Below are positions 17,208 through 27,400 of a stretch of DNA of 64,000 nucleotides, one piece after another. The DNA lies in assembly GCF_900604355.1 (NCBI RefSeq), contig NZ_UWOE01000001.1, forward strand, positions 744,001 through 808,000, in the 5' to 3' direction. The position numbers and the translations under genes were made by a program. Under the pieces are notes generated by a model, which was not told the origin of the DNA, searched no databases, and worked only from the letters and a program-made list of their open reading frames with translations. Positions within the stretch are counted from its first letter, which is position 1. Every line of letters starts with the position of its first letter. Source of the stretch: Luxibacter massiliensis. GTDB taxonomy: Bacteria > Bacillota > Clostridia > Lachnospirales > Lachnospiraceae.

Positions 17208-18279
17208 TTATTTCCGTGGAATGGAAGCGGAACAGTACAGCTTTTACCGTGTCCCGAAAGTGCTGTTTACCGCAGAATGTTTTAAATCCCTTTCCTGTGA
17301 AGCAAAGGTTTTATACGGTCTGATGTTAGACCGTATGAGCCTTAGCATTAAGAACCGCTGGTTTGACGAGGAAGATCGGGTATATATTATTTTTACTGTG
17401 GAAGAAATCATGGAACTTTTGGGCTGCGGGCGTCAGAAAGCGATAAAAAATATTGCAGAACTGGACTCGGAAAAGGGGATCGGCCTGATCGAGAAAAAGC
17501 GGCTTGGCCTTGGGAAGCCCAACGTGATCTACGTGAAAAACTTTATGATAAAGGAGTGCCTGGACTCGGAAAGTGGAGAAATAGAGACGGAAAATGCCGG
17601 AAATATGCAGAAGTATGAAAATCAAACTTCAAGAAGTATGAAAAGCGGATTTCAGGATGTTCCAGAATCGGATTTCCAGAAGTATGAAAATCAAACTTCT
17701 GGAAGTATGAAAACCAAACTTCAAGAAGTTCCAAAATCAGACTTCAAGAAATGTGAAAACCGAACTTCTGGAAGTATGAAAATCAAAACTCAAGAAGTTC
17801 CAAAATCAAACTGTAATAAGACTGATATTAACAAGACTGATTATAGTGAGACTGATCCTATCCAATCTAATCTATCCTTCTCCGCAGGTGAAGTGTGCCC
17901 TATTAACAGTGATATGATGGAGCGGATGGAAACCTACCGGGAAATCTTACGGGTAAATGTGGATTATGAGGGGTTTGTAGAGAAAGGCGAAGGAGAGGAC
18001 GTGGGCGAGCTTATTGAACTAATGGTGGAGATCCTGATGTTGCCGGATGATACAGTGGTACGGATTGGCGGGGCAGACAAGCCGGTATCTGTGGTTAAGA
18101 GCCGTTTTTTAAAGCTGACGTATTCCCATATCGAGTATGTCTTATTCAGCCTGCACCGGAATACGTCCAAAGTGACGAATATCCGGGCGTATCTTTTGAC
18201 GACACTTTATAATTCGTCTATGACGATGAATCATTACTACCAGGCGGAAGTGAACCATGATCTGTACGGAGGTGGCTGA
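17188..18279 (+). CDS. RepA_N-type replication initiator with internal repeats
   Basis: A 363-residue initiator. Residues about 1-120 match the RepA N-terminal winged-helix domain (FYRVPKVLFTAECFKSLSCE, KVLYGLMLDRMSLS, MELLGCGRQKAIKNIAELD). The C-terminal part (about 245-363) resembles the DUF6017 domain. The linker, coded at about 17600-17820, holds three imperfect copies of a 23-residue unit beginning QKYENQTS(R/G)SMK. In RepA_N plasmids such linker repeats coincide with the replication origin. AAAGGAGGAGG precedes the ATG. Overlap with parB indicates one operon. Confidence 0.88.
   Translation: MQEIQFDYFRGMEAEQYSFYRVPKVLFTAECFKSLSCEAKVLYGLMLDRMSLSIKNRWFDEEDRVYIIFTVEEIMELLGCGRQKAIKNIAELDSEKGIGLIEKKRLGLGKPNVIYVKNFMIKECLDSESGEIETENAGNMQKYENQTSRSMKSGFQDVPESDFQKYENQTSGSMKTKLQEVPKSDFKKCENRTSGSMKIKTQEVPKSNCNKTDINKTDYSETDPIQSNLSFSAGEVCPINSDMMERMETYREILRVNVDYEGFVEKGEGEDVGELIELMVEILMLPDDTVVRIGGADKPVSVVKSRFLKLTYSHIEYVLFSLHRNTSKVTNIRAYLLTTLYNSSMTMNHYYQAEVNHDLYGGG
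17600..17820 (+). repeat. Tandem repeats within the initiator gene (possible origin)
   Basis: About three imperfect copies of a roughly 69-bp unit, each containing agtatgaaaa, caaacttc and a later gttccaaaatc or variant. They encode the repeated linker of the initiator and may double as initiator-binding iterons. Confidence 0.6.
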
Positions 18280-18280
18280 G

Positions 18281-18616
18281 ATGTATGAGTTTGCCAAAAA
18301 AGTGATTGCTCCGGTAGGGGCGGCGGTAATCCTGGCGGCGCTGTTCTATCCCCTCTGTGTGGAGAACGGGCAGTGCGATTACCTGAAATTGTGGATATTT
18401 ATGGGAATCCCCTTTGGCGTACATAAGATGTTCCTGTGGATCATCCCGAAAGGTTTTGATATTGGCGGTACGGTAGGGATGTTTGTATTCAACCTGCTGG
18501 TCGGCGGTGTGATTGGCGGGTTTGTCCTGGCCTGGCGTCTTTTGATGGCAGCCTTTTATCTGGTGAAAATGGTTTTCGCCGGGATCTCAAGGCTTATGAG
18601 GGCAAAAGCCGTGTGA
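18281..18616 (+). CDS. DUF6050-like membrane protein
   Basis: A 111-residue membrane protein with about three hydrophobic segments (residues about 5-25, 37-55 and 62-95) and a short basic tail. ATG 18281 is chosen because cggagg lies 9 nt upstream; the earlier ATG at 18257 lies within the initiator gene. It is regularly found after the ICE initiator and resembles the DUF6050 family. No function known. A palindrome and the XRE gene follow. Confidence 0.7.
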   Translation: MYEFAKKVIAPVGAAVILAALFYPLCVENGQCDYLKLWIFMGIPFGVHKMFLWIIPKGFDIGGTVGMFVFNLLVGGVIGGFVLAWRLLMAAFYLVKMVFAGISRLMRAKAV

Positions 18617-18705
18617 AATTTTACAGAAGAATAAATGAATGAGAGAGTTACGAAAGCAGCTAAGTCCATATACCTGGCTGCTTTTTTCTGTCTTTATGGC
18701 AGGGG

Positions 18706-18732
18706 CACTTTGCGACACGGTGTCGCAAAGTG
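18706..18732. promoter_or_regulatory. Perfect 27-bp palindrome (copy 1), operator or parS candidate
   Basis: Arms cactttgcgacac and gtgtcgcaaagtg around one central base. It lies 29 bp before the proposed XRE start codon. Related sites occur at 20674-20708 and 41471-41497, with a degenerate site at 41441-41460. Confidence 0.75.
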
Positions 18733-18760
18733 AAAATCTATCATGGAAGGAGGGACTGTG

Positions 18761-19135
18761 TTGGGGAACCGTGCGGGATCGCAGAGGCTGATCCAGTTGG
18801 GGGAACGCATCCGGCAAAAGAGGAAAGACAGCCATTTATCCCAGGAGACTTTTGCGGAGAAAGCCGGTATCAGTGTCAACACAGTGAGCCGGATCGAGGG
18901 AGGGCAGGCAGCGATGTCCGTGGAGATTTTTGCAAAGCTGGTGGAAGTTTTGGACACGGACGCTGATGAACTGCTGGGGAGAAGGGCAAAGGCAAAAGAG
19001 AATGATCCGGTGGAAACAACGGCTGCCCGTATCCGGCGGCTGAAACCAAAAGAACAGAAGATTGTGCTTAAAACCATGAAAGCCCTAATGGACGGGATGG
19101 AGGGAAAGGACGGATGGAAAGTTCCACAGATATGA
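18761..19135 (+). CDS. XRE-family HTH transcriptional regulator
   Basis: About 124 residues with an N-terminal Cro/CI-type helix-turn-helix (LGERIRQKRKDSHLSQETFA, then EKAGISVNTVSRIEGGQ) and a Lys-rich helical C-terminus. The frame is open to an ATG at 18743, but the strong ribosome site aaggaggg lies after that codon and fits the TTG at 18761 (or GTG 18758). The palindrome immediately upstream is a natural candidate for autoregulation, which would make this the ICE repressor (inference). Confidence 0.85.
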   Translation: MGNRAGSQRLIQLGERIRQKRKDSHLSQETFAEKAGISVNTVSRIEGGQAAMSVEIFAKLVEVLDTDADELLGRRAKAKENDPVETTAARIRRLKPKEQKIVLKTMKALMDGMEGKDGWKVPQI

Positions 19136-19238
19136 GGGGAACCGGCTGCAATTTCCCCATATCTGCTAAGGGATTTTTTCTGCACGGCTGATACACTGGA
19201 AACACAGACACAGGAATTGTGGAAGGAGGGAAGGAACA

Positions 19239-19400
19239 TTGACCAGGGAAGAAAACCTGATTTACCGGAGAAGCTGTCCTTATGATGCTATGGGAGATTA
19301 TTCGATCCTGATGGAAGAAAACCAGGACAGGGTAAAAAATCTGGAAGAAAAGCGGAACCGAACGGAACCAGAAAAAGATCCGATCCGGCAGTACCGGTAA
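19239..19400 (+). CDS. Small charged ICE protein, 53 aa, TTG start
   Basis: An ORF beginning with TTG preceded by ggaaggagggaagg, a strong ribosome site. It encodes MTREENLIYRRSCPYDAMGD followed by a Glu/Lys/Arg-rich helix. No family recognised. Its place between the XRE regulator and the sigma-like genes fits small regulatory ORFs common in this part of such ICEs. Confidence 0.5.
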   Translation: MTREENLIYRRSCPYDAMGDYSILMEENQDRVKNLEEKRNRTEPEKDPIRQYR

Positions 19401-19556
19401 GTACATAGACGCAGAGATAATCTGGCGGCAGAAGGAGTTTCAGGCTCCCGTTAAAAAAAAACGGGTGTGCCGGAAACCTTTTTTGCTGCCTTTTACCTGG
19501 ATTCCTGTGCGCTGCCATCTGGCCGCCCGTAGCCTGCGGGCAGAAAGGTGGCTGTT

Positions 19557-20207
19557 ATGGTGACATTACAGGATTTAAAGTGGATCGTAAAACAACCGGA
19601 GAAAGAGGAAAAGGCTCCAACGGCCCGGCATTTGCTGGAGCATGGGAAACGGGTGGTAAGCATGGAAAATGGAGGGGATGTGCAGCTTCTGGTGTTTTTG
19701 GAAGGCTGGGCGCTTTACCGGGTAGGGAAGTATACTACAGTTTTCTCCGTACATGGCTGCGGCAGTTATTGTTATGAGAGCCACGGACGGCAGATTTTTG
19801 TGGATGCCGCTTTCTTTGAGGAACGGGAGTGGTATGTGCGCCTGATGTTAGAGGGAGAGGATCGTCTGATGAAAAACCGGGAATCAAGCCGGAAAGGAAA
19901 GGTCGTTTCTTACCATGCGGTTTCCGAGGAATGGTTTTTCCTGTCTTCCCCGGTATTGCCGCCTCTGGAGCAGTTGATTGAAAAAGAGCAGATTTTGGAG
20001 CTGATGGGGCTTCTGACAAAGCGGCAGAGGGATATTGTGATCCTGTATTTTTACTACGGGGAAACCCAGTGGGAGATTGCAAGGTCACTGGGAATTTCCC
20101 AGCCTGCGGTTTCCCAGGCGCTTATGGCGGCGCTGCGGCGGATGCGGGAAGGGCAGGAAGAAATTTTTTCCGGTAAAGAAGTCCGTTCCGGGAGGTGCGC
20201 CGTATGA
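19557..20207 (+). CDS. Sigma-70 region 4-like transcription factor
   Basis: A 216-residue protein. The C-terminal 70 residues (about 140-205) match sigma-70 region 4: LTKRQRDIVILYFYYGETQW, then IARSLGISQPAVSQALMAAL. The N-terminal part contains no sigma region 2 and reads like a small folded domain (VQLLVFLEGWALYRVGKYTT). ATG 19557 is preferred over the GTG at 19548. It overlaps the next sigma-like gene by ATGA, so the two are coupled. Probably regulates ICE genes; whether it is a true sigma factor is unclear. Confidence 0.8.
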   Translation: MVTLQDLKWIVKQPEKEEKAPTARHLLEHGKRVVSMENGGDVQLLVFLEGWALYRVGKYTTVFSVHGCGSYCYESHGRQIFVDAAFFEEREWYVRLMLEGEDRLMKNRESSRKGKVVSYHAVSEEWFFLSSPVLPPLEQLIEKEQILELMGLLTKRQRDIVILYFYYGETQWEIARSLGISQPAVSQALMAALRRMREGQEEIFSGKEVRSGRCAV

Positions 20208-20650
20208 GAGGGAAACGCCCAAAGGAGCGGAAATGTTATATTCTTCGTGCCGGGGATGGGACTGTGGTGGAAGTCACCAGGGAGGTCTATCTGGAATGGT
20301 ATCAGTCCCGGCGGCGGGAGCGCTACCAGAATGAGAAAAAGCAGAAATACGGCGTATTTAGCCTGGAAGCCCTGTCGGAGAAAGGAGTTCTACCAGATGG
20401 GAGGGCAGACAGCCCGGAAGAGATGGTGATCCGGGAGCTTTGTGTGGAAAAACTGCGCTCTGTGATAGAAGATCTGACAGAGGCAGACGCCTACCTTCTG
20501 TATCTCCTGTTTTTTGAAGAAGTGACGGTAAAAGAAGCGGCGCAGCTTTGCGGGTGCAGCCGGAAAACCATTGCCAACCGGAGAAAGCGGATTTTAAAGG
20601 AATTGAACGAAAAACTGAAAGCGATGGGGATCATGGGAGGATACTTCTAA
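20204..20650 (+). CDS. Second sigma-70 region 4-like protein
   Basis: A 148-residue basic protein with ggaggt 7 nt before the ATG. Residues about 85-140 form a region 4-type helix-turn-helix (LTEADAYLLYLLFFEEVTVK, then EAAQLCGCSRKTIANRRKRI). The N-terminal part (CYILRAGDGTVVEVTREVYL) resembles the start of phage or ICE-type sigma-like regulators. Translationally coupled to the gene before it. A copy of the gacac/gtgtc palindrome lies 24 bp after its stop. Confidence 0.82.
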   Translation: MRGKRPKERKCYILRAGDGTVVEVTREVYLEWYQSRRRERYQNEKKQKYGVFSLEALSEKGVLPDGRADSPEEMVIRELCVEKLRSVIEDLTEADAYLLYLLFFEEVTVKEAAQLCGCSRKTIANRRKRILKELNEKLKAMGIMGGYF

Positions 20651-20673
20651 AAGGTTCCTGCTAGAATATAGCA

Positions 20674-20708
20674 CAGCCACTTTACGACACGGTGTCGCAA
20701 AGTGGCTG
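20674..20708. promoter_or_regulatory. Palindrome copy 2 (35 bp)
   Basis: Arms cagccactttacgacac and gtgtcgcaaagtggctg around a central G, with one internal mismatch. It shares actttRcgacacggtgtcgc with copy 1. It lies between convergent gene ends, so a promoter operator is less likely than a partition-type site; no T run follows, arguing against a terminator. Confidence 0.7.
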
Positions 20709-20725
20709 TTGCCATGATAAAGGAT

Positions 20726-20935
20726 TTAGTGATCTTCCGGAAAACGTATCACAGGGCGCTGTTTGATTTTTTCTTTGCTTACTTTCCGCTGAAGGCAGAA
20801 TACCATATCCGGGGTGCGCTCAAAAAATCCCCGGTCTTTTTTCCAGCTCATACCGCATCTGCAGTGCTGCAAGCCGATAAACTGCTGTTTCATTTTTCTG
20901 CCGCATCGGGGGCAGACTTCATTGCTTCTTCCCAT
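20726..20935 (-). CDS. Small zinc-ribbon protein of the ICE, 69 aa
   Basis: A 69-residue minus-strand protein with four cysteines in an N-terminal zinc ribbon (CPRCGRKMKQQFIGLQHCRC), then a basic tail. On the minus strand agggaga lies 7 nt before the ATG. It is convergent with the sigma-like gene and is the only minus-strand gene seen in the ICE backbone. Similar small ribbons occur at this spot in related elements; role unknown. Confidence 0.65.
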   Translation of the reverse strand: MGRSNEVCPRCGRKMKQQFIGLQHCRCGMSWKKDRGFFERTPDMVFCLQRKVSKEKIKQRPVIRFPEDH

Positions 20936-21442
20936 GGAGCCATCTCCCTTGATTAAAAATCTTTTCTATGATTCTGAATTATACCATTTCTGAAAAAAAT
21001 TACGAAATATTTTTTTATCACCCTATATTTTCCCCTCTGAAACCTCCTATTGGTGAGAGGGTGAAGTTCTAAGACACATTCTTATATTCCCTTTCGCTGA
21101 ACCTTGAAAACTTCATTGCCTGTCCAGACGGATACCCGGCAGTTGAGTATGCCTTTTTGCGTACCCTGTCGGAGAGAACGCTGCGGAACGTGAACCGGAG
21201 CAGGAACGGGCCTGGAATGAGAACAGGCAAAACGCTCAGAAATAAGTTTTCAGCCTGCCAGGTGCAGGCTGGATAACAGCAGATACCATGCGGGGAAGCC
21301 CTTGATGGGCTTCTCCGCATTCATGTGCTGTTATCAGCGCAACTTGGGGAAAGGAGGGCAGAAGCCATGGACAGATAAAAGTAAGGAGAACTTTTGGGAC
21401 ACAGTGATATTGTCAAGGAACAAAGAAAGAGAGGTTTAGTTG
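20936..21442. other. 507-bp structured region before the adhesin gene
   Basis: No convincing gene. Several hairpins are packed here: cagcctgc/gcaggctg at 21251-21271 and a long compound hairpin at 21272-21335. The last 80 bp carries the leader and ribosome site of the adhesin gene. It could be a regulatory leader, a small RNA gene or an origin-type region. Confidence 0.5.
21272..21335. other. Long compound hairpin
   Basis: Outer arms gataacagca and tgctgttatc enclose inner arms atgcggggaagccc and gggcttctccgcat with a 5-nt loop. The inner stem is nearly perfect. No T run follows. Confidence 0.65.
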
Positions 21443-24400
21443 ATGAAAGGGAAAGGAAAAAGGATACTTTCCGGGCTGCTTTCGCTTTTGACGATTCTGA
21501 CTTCCGTGGTACAGCCGGTGGTTACTTATGCCGCAGAGCCGGAGCCGGCAGGATATGAAGCACAGTATCCGGCAATGGAGACGGTGCGGGAGTATCTGGA
21601 TGCAGAAGAAGTGGTAACAGCGGAAGATTATGAAGTGGAAATAGGAAGCAGTTTTGATGTGGAATCGGATTTTTCCGGCTTGGAAATCCATGATGAAAAA
21701 GTCCGGGTGACTTTCCACGAAGCAAAAAATGAAGCCGGGCAGGACTATGACGGGAACCATGCGGACACTTATCGGGCAGTCTATTTTGTGGAGCCGTTAA
21801 GCGGTCATCCGTCTTACCATATCTGCAGAAACATTATTGTAAAAAAGCCAGTGGCGGAGAAACAGGCGGAGAGCCATGCAGACGGCAGTGGAACCGGCGG
21901 GGAGAGCGAAGAACCGGATAGTGAGGACGAGGACGCAGATCCACAGCCGCAGACAGAGACAGCAACGGAGGCAGTGACAGAGCCAGTGGAAGAAACCATG
22001 GAGGAAACGGAGACAGGACTGCCGGAAGGAACAGAAGTGTTGCCGGAGGACGCTCTGGATGCGGCGTTAGAGGAAACAGAAGATCAGAAAACAGTAGATG
22101 AAGAAAGCGGACTGACGTTGGGGGAAGTGCTTCTCCAGGCGGAGGATCAGGGCATTGATATTCAGGGACTGGAAAACGGTGAGAGCGTTACCTTTACGGC
22201 ACAGGCTCCCATGGCACAGGCGGCCAGGGCGTCACAGTCTGTCACCATTACCCAGGGAAGCTATTATTACTATGCAGACTATGGGCTTGGCTCCTATGTG
22301 ACGGCCCCCTTTACCGTGTCTTTTGGGAACGTGACGGCGACAGCTTACTGTATCCAGCCGTCAAAGCCGGGGCCGGGGAGCGGTACTTACCAGATCACAA
22401 AACTGGAAGGAAACCGGGAACTGGCAAAGGTATGTTATTACGGGACGGAAGCTGCCGGATCGGCCTATTTCTTTAATCATTACCATACGGATTTTTCTGC
22501 CGGCAAAAGGTTTATTGTTACCCATCTGGCAGCCTCCTATGCCAATGGAAGCGAAGATGCCTTCTATGGAACCAACAGTACCGGGGAAGCGTTGGCAAAG
22601 GAACTTTATAACTATGCTGTGAGCCAGCCGGATATTCCGGATGTGGAGATGTCCTTTTCCAATGCTAATGTAAGTGCCTATGTGGACGGCGAACAGCAGA
22701 GGACAGAAGAAATTACGTTCAAGGCATCCAGCCAGCAGACGATTACTCTGGATCTGCCGGATGGGGTAAAACTCCATAACGTCAGTACTGGAAAGGTCAG
22801 CGCTGCGGGAGCAAACGTAACCATCTCCGGCGGCACACGGTTTTACCTGACAGCCCCGCTGACACAGACGCAGGATGTATCCGGTTCCTGGTCAGCAAAG
22901 ATGCAGGGAAGTATCACCAAAGACTATTCTGCCTATAAGATTACGACAGGAAGTGATACACAGGATCTTGCACTGGTATTTGGAGAAGGCGTAGAAGATG
23001 AGAAGTATGTGAGCCTTTCGGTGAAGTGGATTGAGCTGGCAAAGGTGGAAGTGATTAAGGTAGATTCTAAGCACTCGGACGCAAAGCTGGCCGGAGCTGT
23101 GTTTGGCATTTATAGCGATAAAGACTGTACAAAGCTGATCACGCAGATGCCGGCAACCGATCAGAACGGTTCTTCTGTAGCAGAAATCATTAAGACGCAG
23201 AATACCGTGTACTTAAAAGAGATCACGGCTCCAACCGGATACCGCCTGAATACTTCTTCTTATAACGTGAACCTGGTGGCAAACCAGAAGACTTCTGTTA
23301 CAGTTCCAGATCAGGAGCAGCTTGGGGAACTGACTATCTATAAAGAAGGGGAAGTGCTGGCCGGAGCGGATATAACAGATGATGGTGTAACCTTCCGTTA
23401 TGAAAGCCGCAGGCAGAAGGGCGCTGTGTATAACGTCTATGCGGGAGCAGATATTGTAACAGCCTATGGAGCGAAAGTCTACAGTAAAGGGGATCTGGTA
23501 AAAGCGAACCTGACTACAGATTCCGACGGAGCCGCAGTGCTGAAAAACCTCCATCTTGGAACTTATGTCATTAAAGAAGTGCAGGCCCCGGAGAATTTCT
23601 ATAATGCCGGGGAGGAAAAGACGGTAACACTGTCTTATGCCGGACAGAACGTGGAAACTGTATTCAGCGAGAGTACCTTCCATAATGACAGGCAGAAAGC
23701 GGAAGTTTCTGTATTAAAAAAGGACAAGGACACCTTAAATCCTCTGGATGGCGGCGTGTTTGGATTGTATGCGGGAAGCGATATTAAAAATGCAGATGGA
23801 AGTGTTGTGGTATCGAAGGGAACGCTGATTGAAAAAGCGGTGACTGGAGAGGACGGAAAAGCTGTCTTTACGGCGGATTTGCCCATTGGATTTTCTTATG
23901 ATGTGAAAGAAATCCAGGCACCGGAAGGGTATGTGAGAAATCAGGAGGATGTATACTCCTTTACTTTCTCTTACACCAATGACAGCGAAGCGAAAGTGAC
24001 ATTTACCCATACCTTTGTCAATGAGCGTGTGAATGCCACGATCAAGCTGCAGAAAAAAGACGCAGAGACGAACCAGGCAGTTCCACAAGGGGATGCCACA
24101 CTGGAAAATGCAGTGTATGGCCTGTATGCCCGTAAAGATATTGTACACCCGGATGGAGCAACCGGGGTGATCTACAAAGCCGGCGAGCGGGTGGCAACGC
24201 TGACCACGGACGAGAACGGGGAAGCGTCTGTAGAAAACCTGTATCTTGGGGAGTATTTTGTCAAAGAGATCACGCCTCCCGTGGGGTATCTGGCAGATGA
24301 GAGTGAACATGATCTTGTGTGCAGCTATGAAGGAGATCTGACCGCAACCGTGGAGCGGGAGTGTGTATCACTGGAACAGGTAAAGAAGCAGCCTTTTGAG

Positions 24401-27400
24401 ATCATCAAGGCAGCCAATAATGGGGAGACAGACGCTGATCTCCTGTCTGGGGCCGGATTTACCGTCTACCTGCTCTCTGACCTTACAGTAAAGGAAGATG
24501 GCAGCTATGATTTCGATTCCGCAGAACCGGTGGTGATCGGGGAGAACGGGGCGACAGAAATGTTTACGGACGAGAAAGGATATGCCTGCAGTATTGCCCT
24601 TCCTTATGGTACATACCTTGTCCGGGAGACCACCACGCCCCATAATTACAAGCCGGTGGACGACTTTATCGTGCGGATTACAGAGCATAATCCAACTACG
24701 CCACAGGTATGGCGGGTGCTTCTGGACGAGGAATTTGAAGCAAAGCTGAAGATCATCAAGCAGGATGATGAGACGAAAAAACCGGTGCTTCACAAAGGTA
24801 CAGAGTTCCGGATCTATGATCTGGATAAGCAGGAATACGTTGAGCAGGTGACAACCTATCCTACAACAACGGTTCACAAGACATTCTTCACCGATGAGGA
24901 AGGCTACCTGATCCTGCCCCAGAATTTAAAAATCGGGCATTACCGGATTGAGGAAGTCACAGCGCCTTACGGATATACACTGAATGAGAACTATGTTGAA
25001 ATTGCCGTGGATTCCGATACCGCTTACCAGATCGACCCGGTGTCCGGGGATGTGGTGATTGAGGCGGTTTATGAAAACCATCCGGTAAAAGGAAAGCTGA
25101 AAATCGTAAAACAGGGCGAAGTCCTGGACGGATTCAGCAAGGACTTTGTTTATGAAGTAGAAAACCTGGCAGGCGCAGTCTTTGAGGTGTATGCTGCGGA
25201 GGACATTTATACCGCTGACTTCCAGAAAGACGCAGAGGGGAACCGTATCTTGGAATACTCTGCCGGAGAGCTTGTGGGAACTGTGACTACCGATGAAAAT
25301 GGGGAAGCATATCTTACTGACCTTCCTCTTGGAAGTTACAAGATTGTGGAAGCTACCGCCCCGGAGGGCTTTGTACTAAATGGGGAAGCGCAGACAGTGA
25401 CTTTTACATATAAAGACCAGGAGACGCCTGTAATCGAACAGGAAGCTGTTTTCCAGAATGAGCGCCAGAAAGTGGAAGTATCCGTAGTGAAAAAGGATGC
25501 GGAAACGCAGGCGACTGTGGAAGGAGCAGTCTTTGGGCTGTATGCCAAAGAGGATATTCTGGCACACGGCGAAGTGATTGTGAAAGCGGACACGCTGATT
25601 GGAAAAGCGCTGTCTGATGAAAACGGCAAAGCTGTATTTATGAATGACTTACCGTTTGGCCGCTACTATATCAAAGAAGAAGCCGCACCGGACGGGTATA
25701 TTTCTTCCGATAAAGTGGTAGAAGTGACTGCAGAGTATCAGGGGCAGGAGATTCCCGTGGTGGAACTGGCCTCTGAATATGAAAATGAGCCGACAAAGAT
25801 TTCTGTGAAAAAGACGGATCTCACAACCGGCGTGGAGCTGGAAGGCGCAAAACTGACCGTCCTGGATCAAGACGGGAATATCGTAGACAGTTGGACTTCC
25901 GTGAAAGGAGAGGAACACCTGATTGAGCGGCTGACCGTAGGCGAGACTTATACGCTTCGGGAAGAGCTGGCCCCTTATGGGTATCTGAAAGCGGAAGAAA
26001 TCACTTTTACTGTGGAGGATACAGCGGAAATCCAGAAAGTGGAAATGAAAGACGATGTTCCGGAAGGGACGCTGATCATCAATAAGAAGGGCGAGTTCCT
26101 GGAAGATGTGACACTTGTTGATACCATTGGCGGCTGGATCAGCCATATCTTTGAATATATCACCGGCGCTTTAAAAGATGTAACCTTTGAGGTATATGCC
26201 CTGGAGGACATCAAAGCGGCAGACGGAGAGAGCGAGGATTATTATAAGAAGGATGAGCTGATTGCCACGATTACCACAGATGAAACAGGCATTGCGAAGC
26301 TGTCTGGCCTTCCCCTTGGAAAATACTATGTGAAAGAAAAGGAGACTGCGGAAGGCTATGTGCTGGACGGGGAAATCCGGGAAATTGACCTGACCTATGT
26401 GGATCAGGAGACAGCGGAAGTTACCTGGAATGGAGACTGGCAGAATAACCGCCAGAAGGCGGAAGTATCTGTCCTGAAGAAAGAAAAGGATACTGACCGG
26501 GTACTGGAGGGCGCTGTGTTTGCCCTTTCCGCAAAAGAGGATATTACCAATAAAGACGGGGATGTGGTTCTGGAAGCGGGAACCGTGATCGAGGAAAAAG
26601 CAACCGGGGAGGATGGAAAACTGACTTTTGAGGCGGATCTGCCCATTGGATTTTCCTATGTAGTGAAAGAGACTTCCCCGGCTCCGGGATTTGCCACCAC
26701 AGACGAGGTGCAGGAGTTTACTTTTACAGCGGAATCTTCTGATAAAGCGACAGTTTCTTACGAATTTATCTTTGAGGATGAACCGACCGTCTTTGAATTT
26801 ACCAAAACTTCCCTGACAGATGGAAAAGAAGTGGAGGGAGCGAAGCTGACTGTAACCGATGAAAATGGCGAAGTTGTGGATGAATGGGTATCCGGCAAAG
26901 AGCCGCATATCATTAAGGAGCTGGTGGTCGGACAGACTTATACCATGACGGAAGTGCTTCCGGCTCCGGGGTATGTGACGGCGGAGAGCATCCAGTTTAC
27001 TGTGGAGGATACCGCCGAAGCCCAGAAGATCGAGATGAAAGATGATGTGACAAAGGTAGAGATTTCTAAGACAGATATTGCCGGGAAGGAGCTGCCGGGA
27101 GCGAAGCTCACCATCCTGGACGAGAATGGCGAGGTAGTAGAGAGCTGGACTTCCACGGAGGAACCGCATTATATCGAGATGCTCCCCATTGGGAAGTACA
27201 CACTCCATGAAGAATCCGCACCGGAAGGTTATCTGATTGCGGAGGATGTAGAGTTTGAAGTAAAAGATACCGGTGAGATTCAGAAAGTTGTGATGAAAGA
27301 TGAGGCGGAGCCGGAAGAAACGCCGGAGACGCCGGAAACACCGACAACCACGGTAGATGCACCGAAAACCGGGGATCACACACCGATTGCGGCGCTTATG

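Noticed and set aside
26171..27379. 402-codon open frame antisense to the adhesin
   Set aside because: It mirrors the repetitive adhesin gene, has no ribosome site, and its composition is an echo of the repeats on the other strand. The same holds for antisense frames of 404 and 472 codons opposite virB4 and the NlpC/P60 gene.
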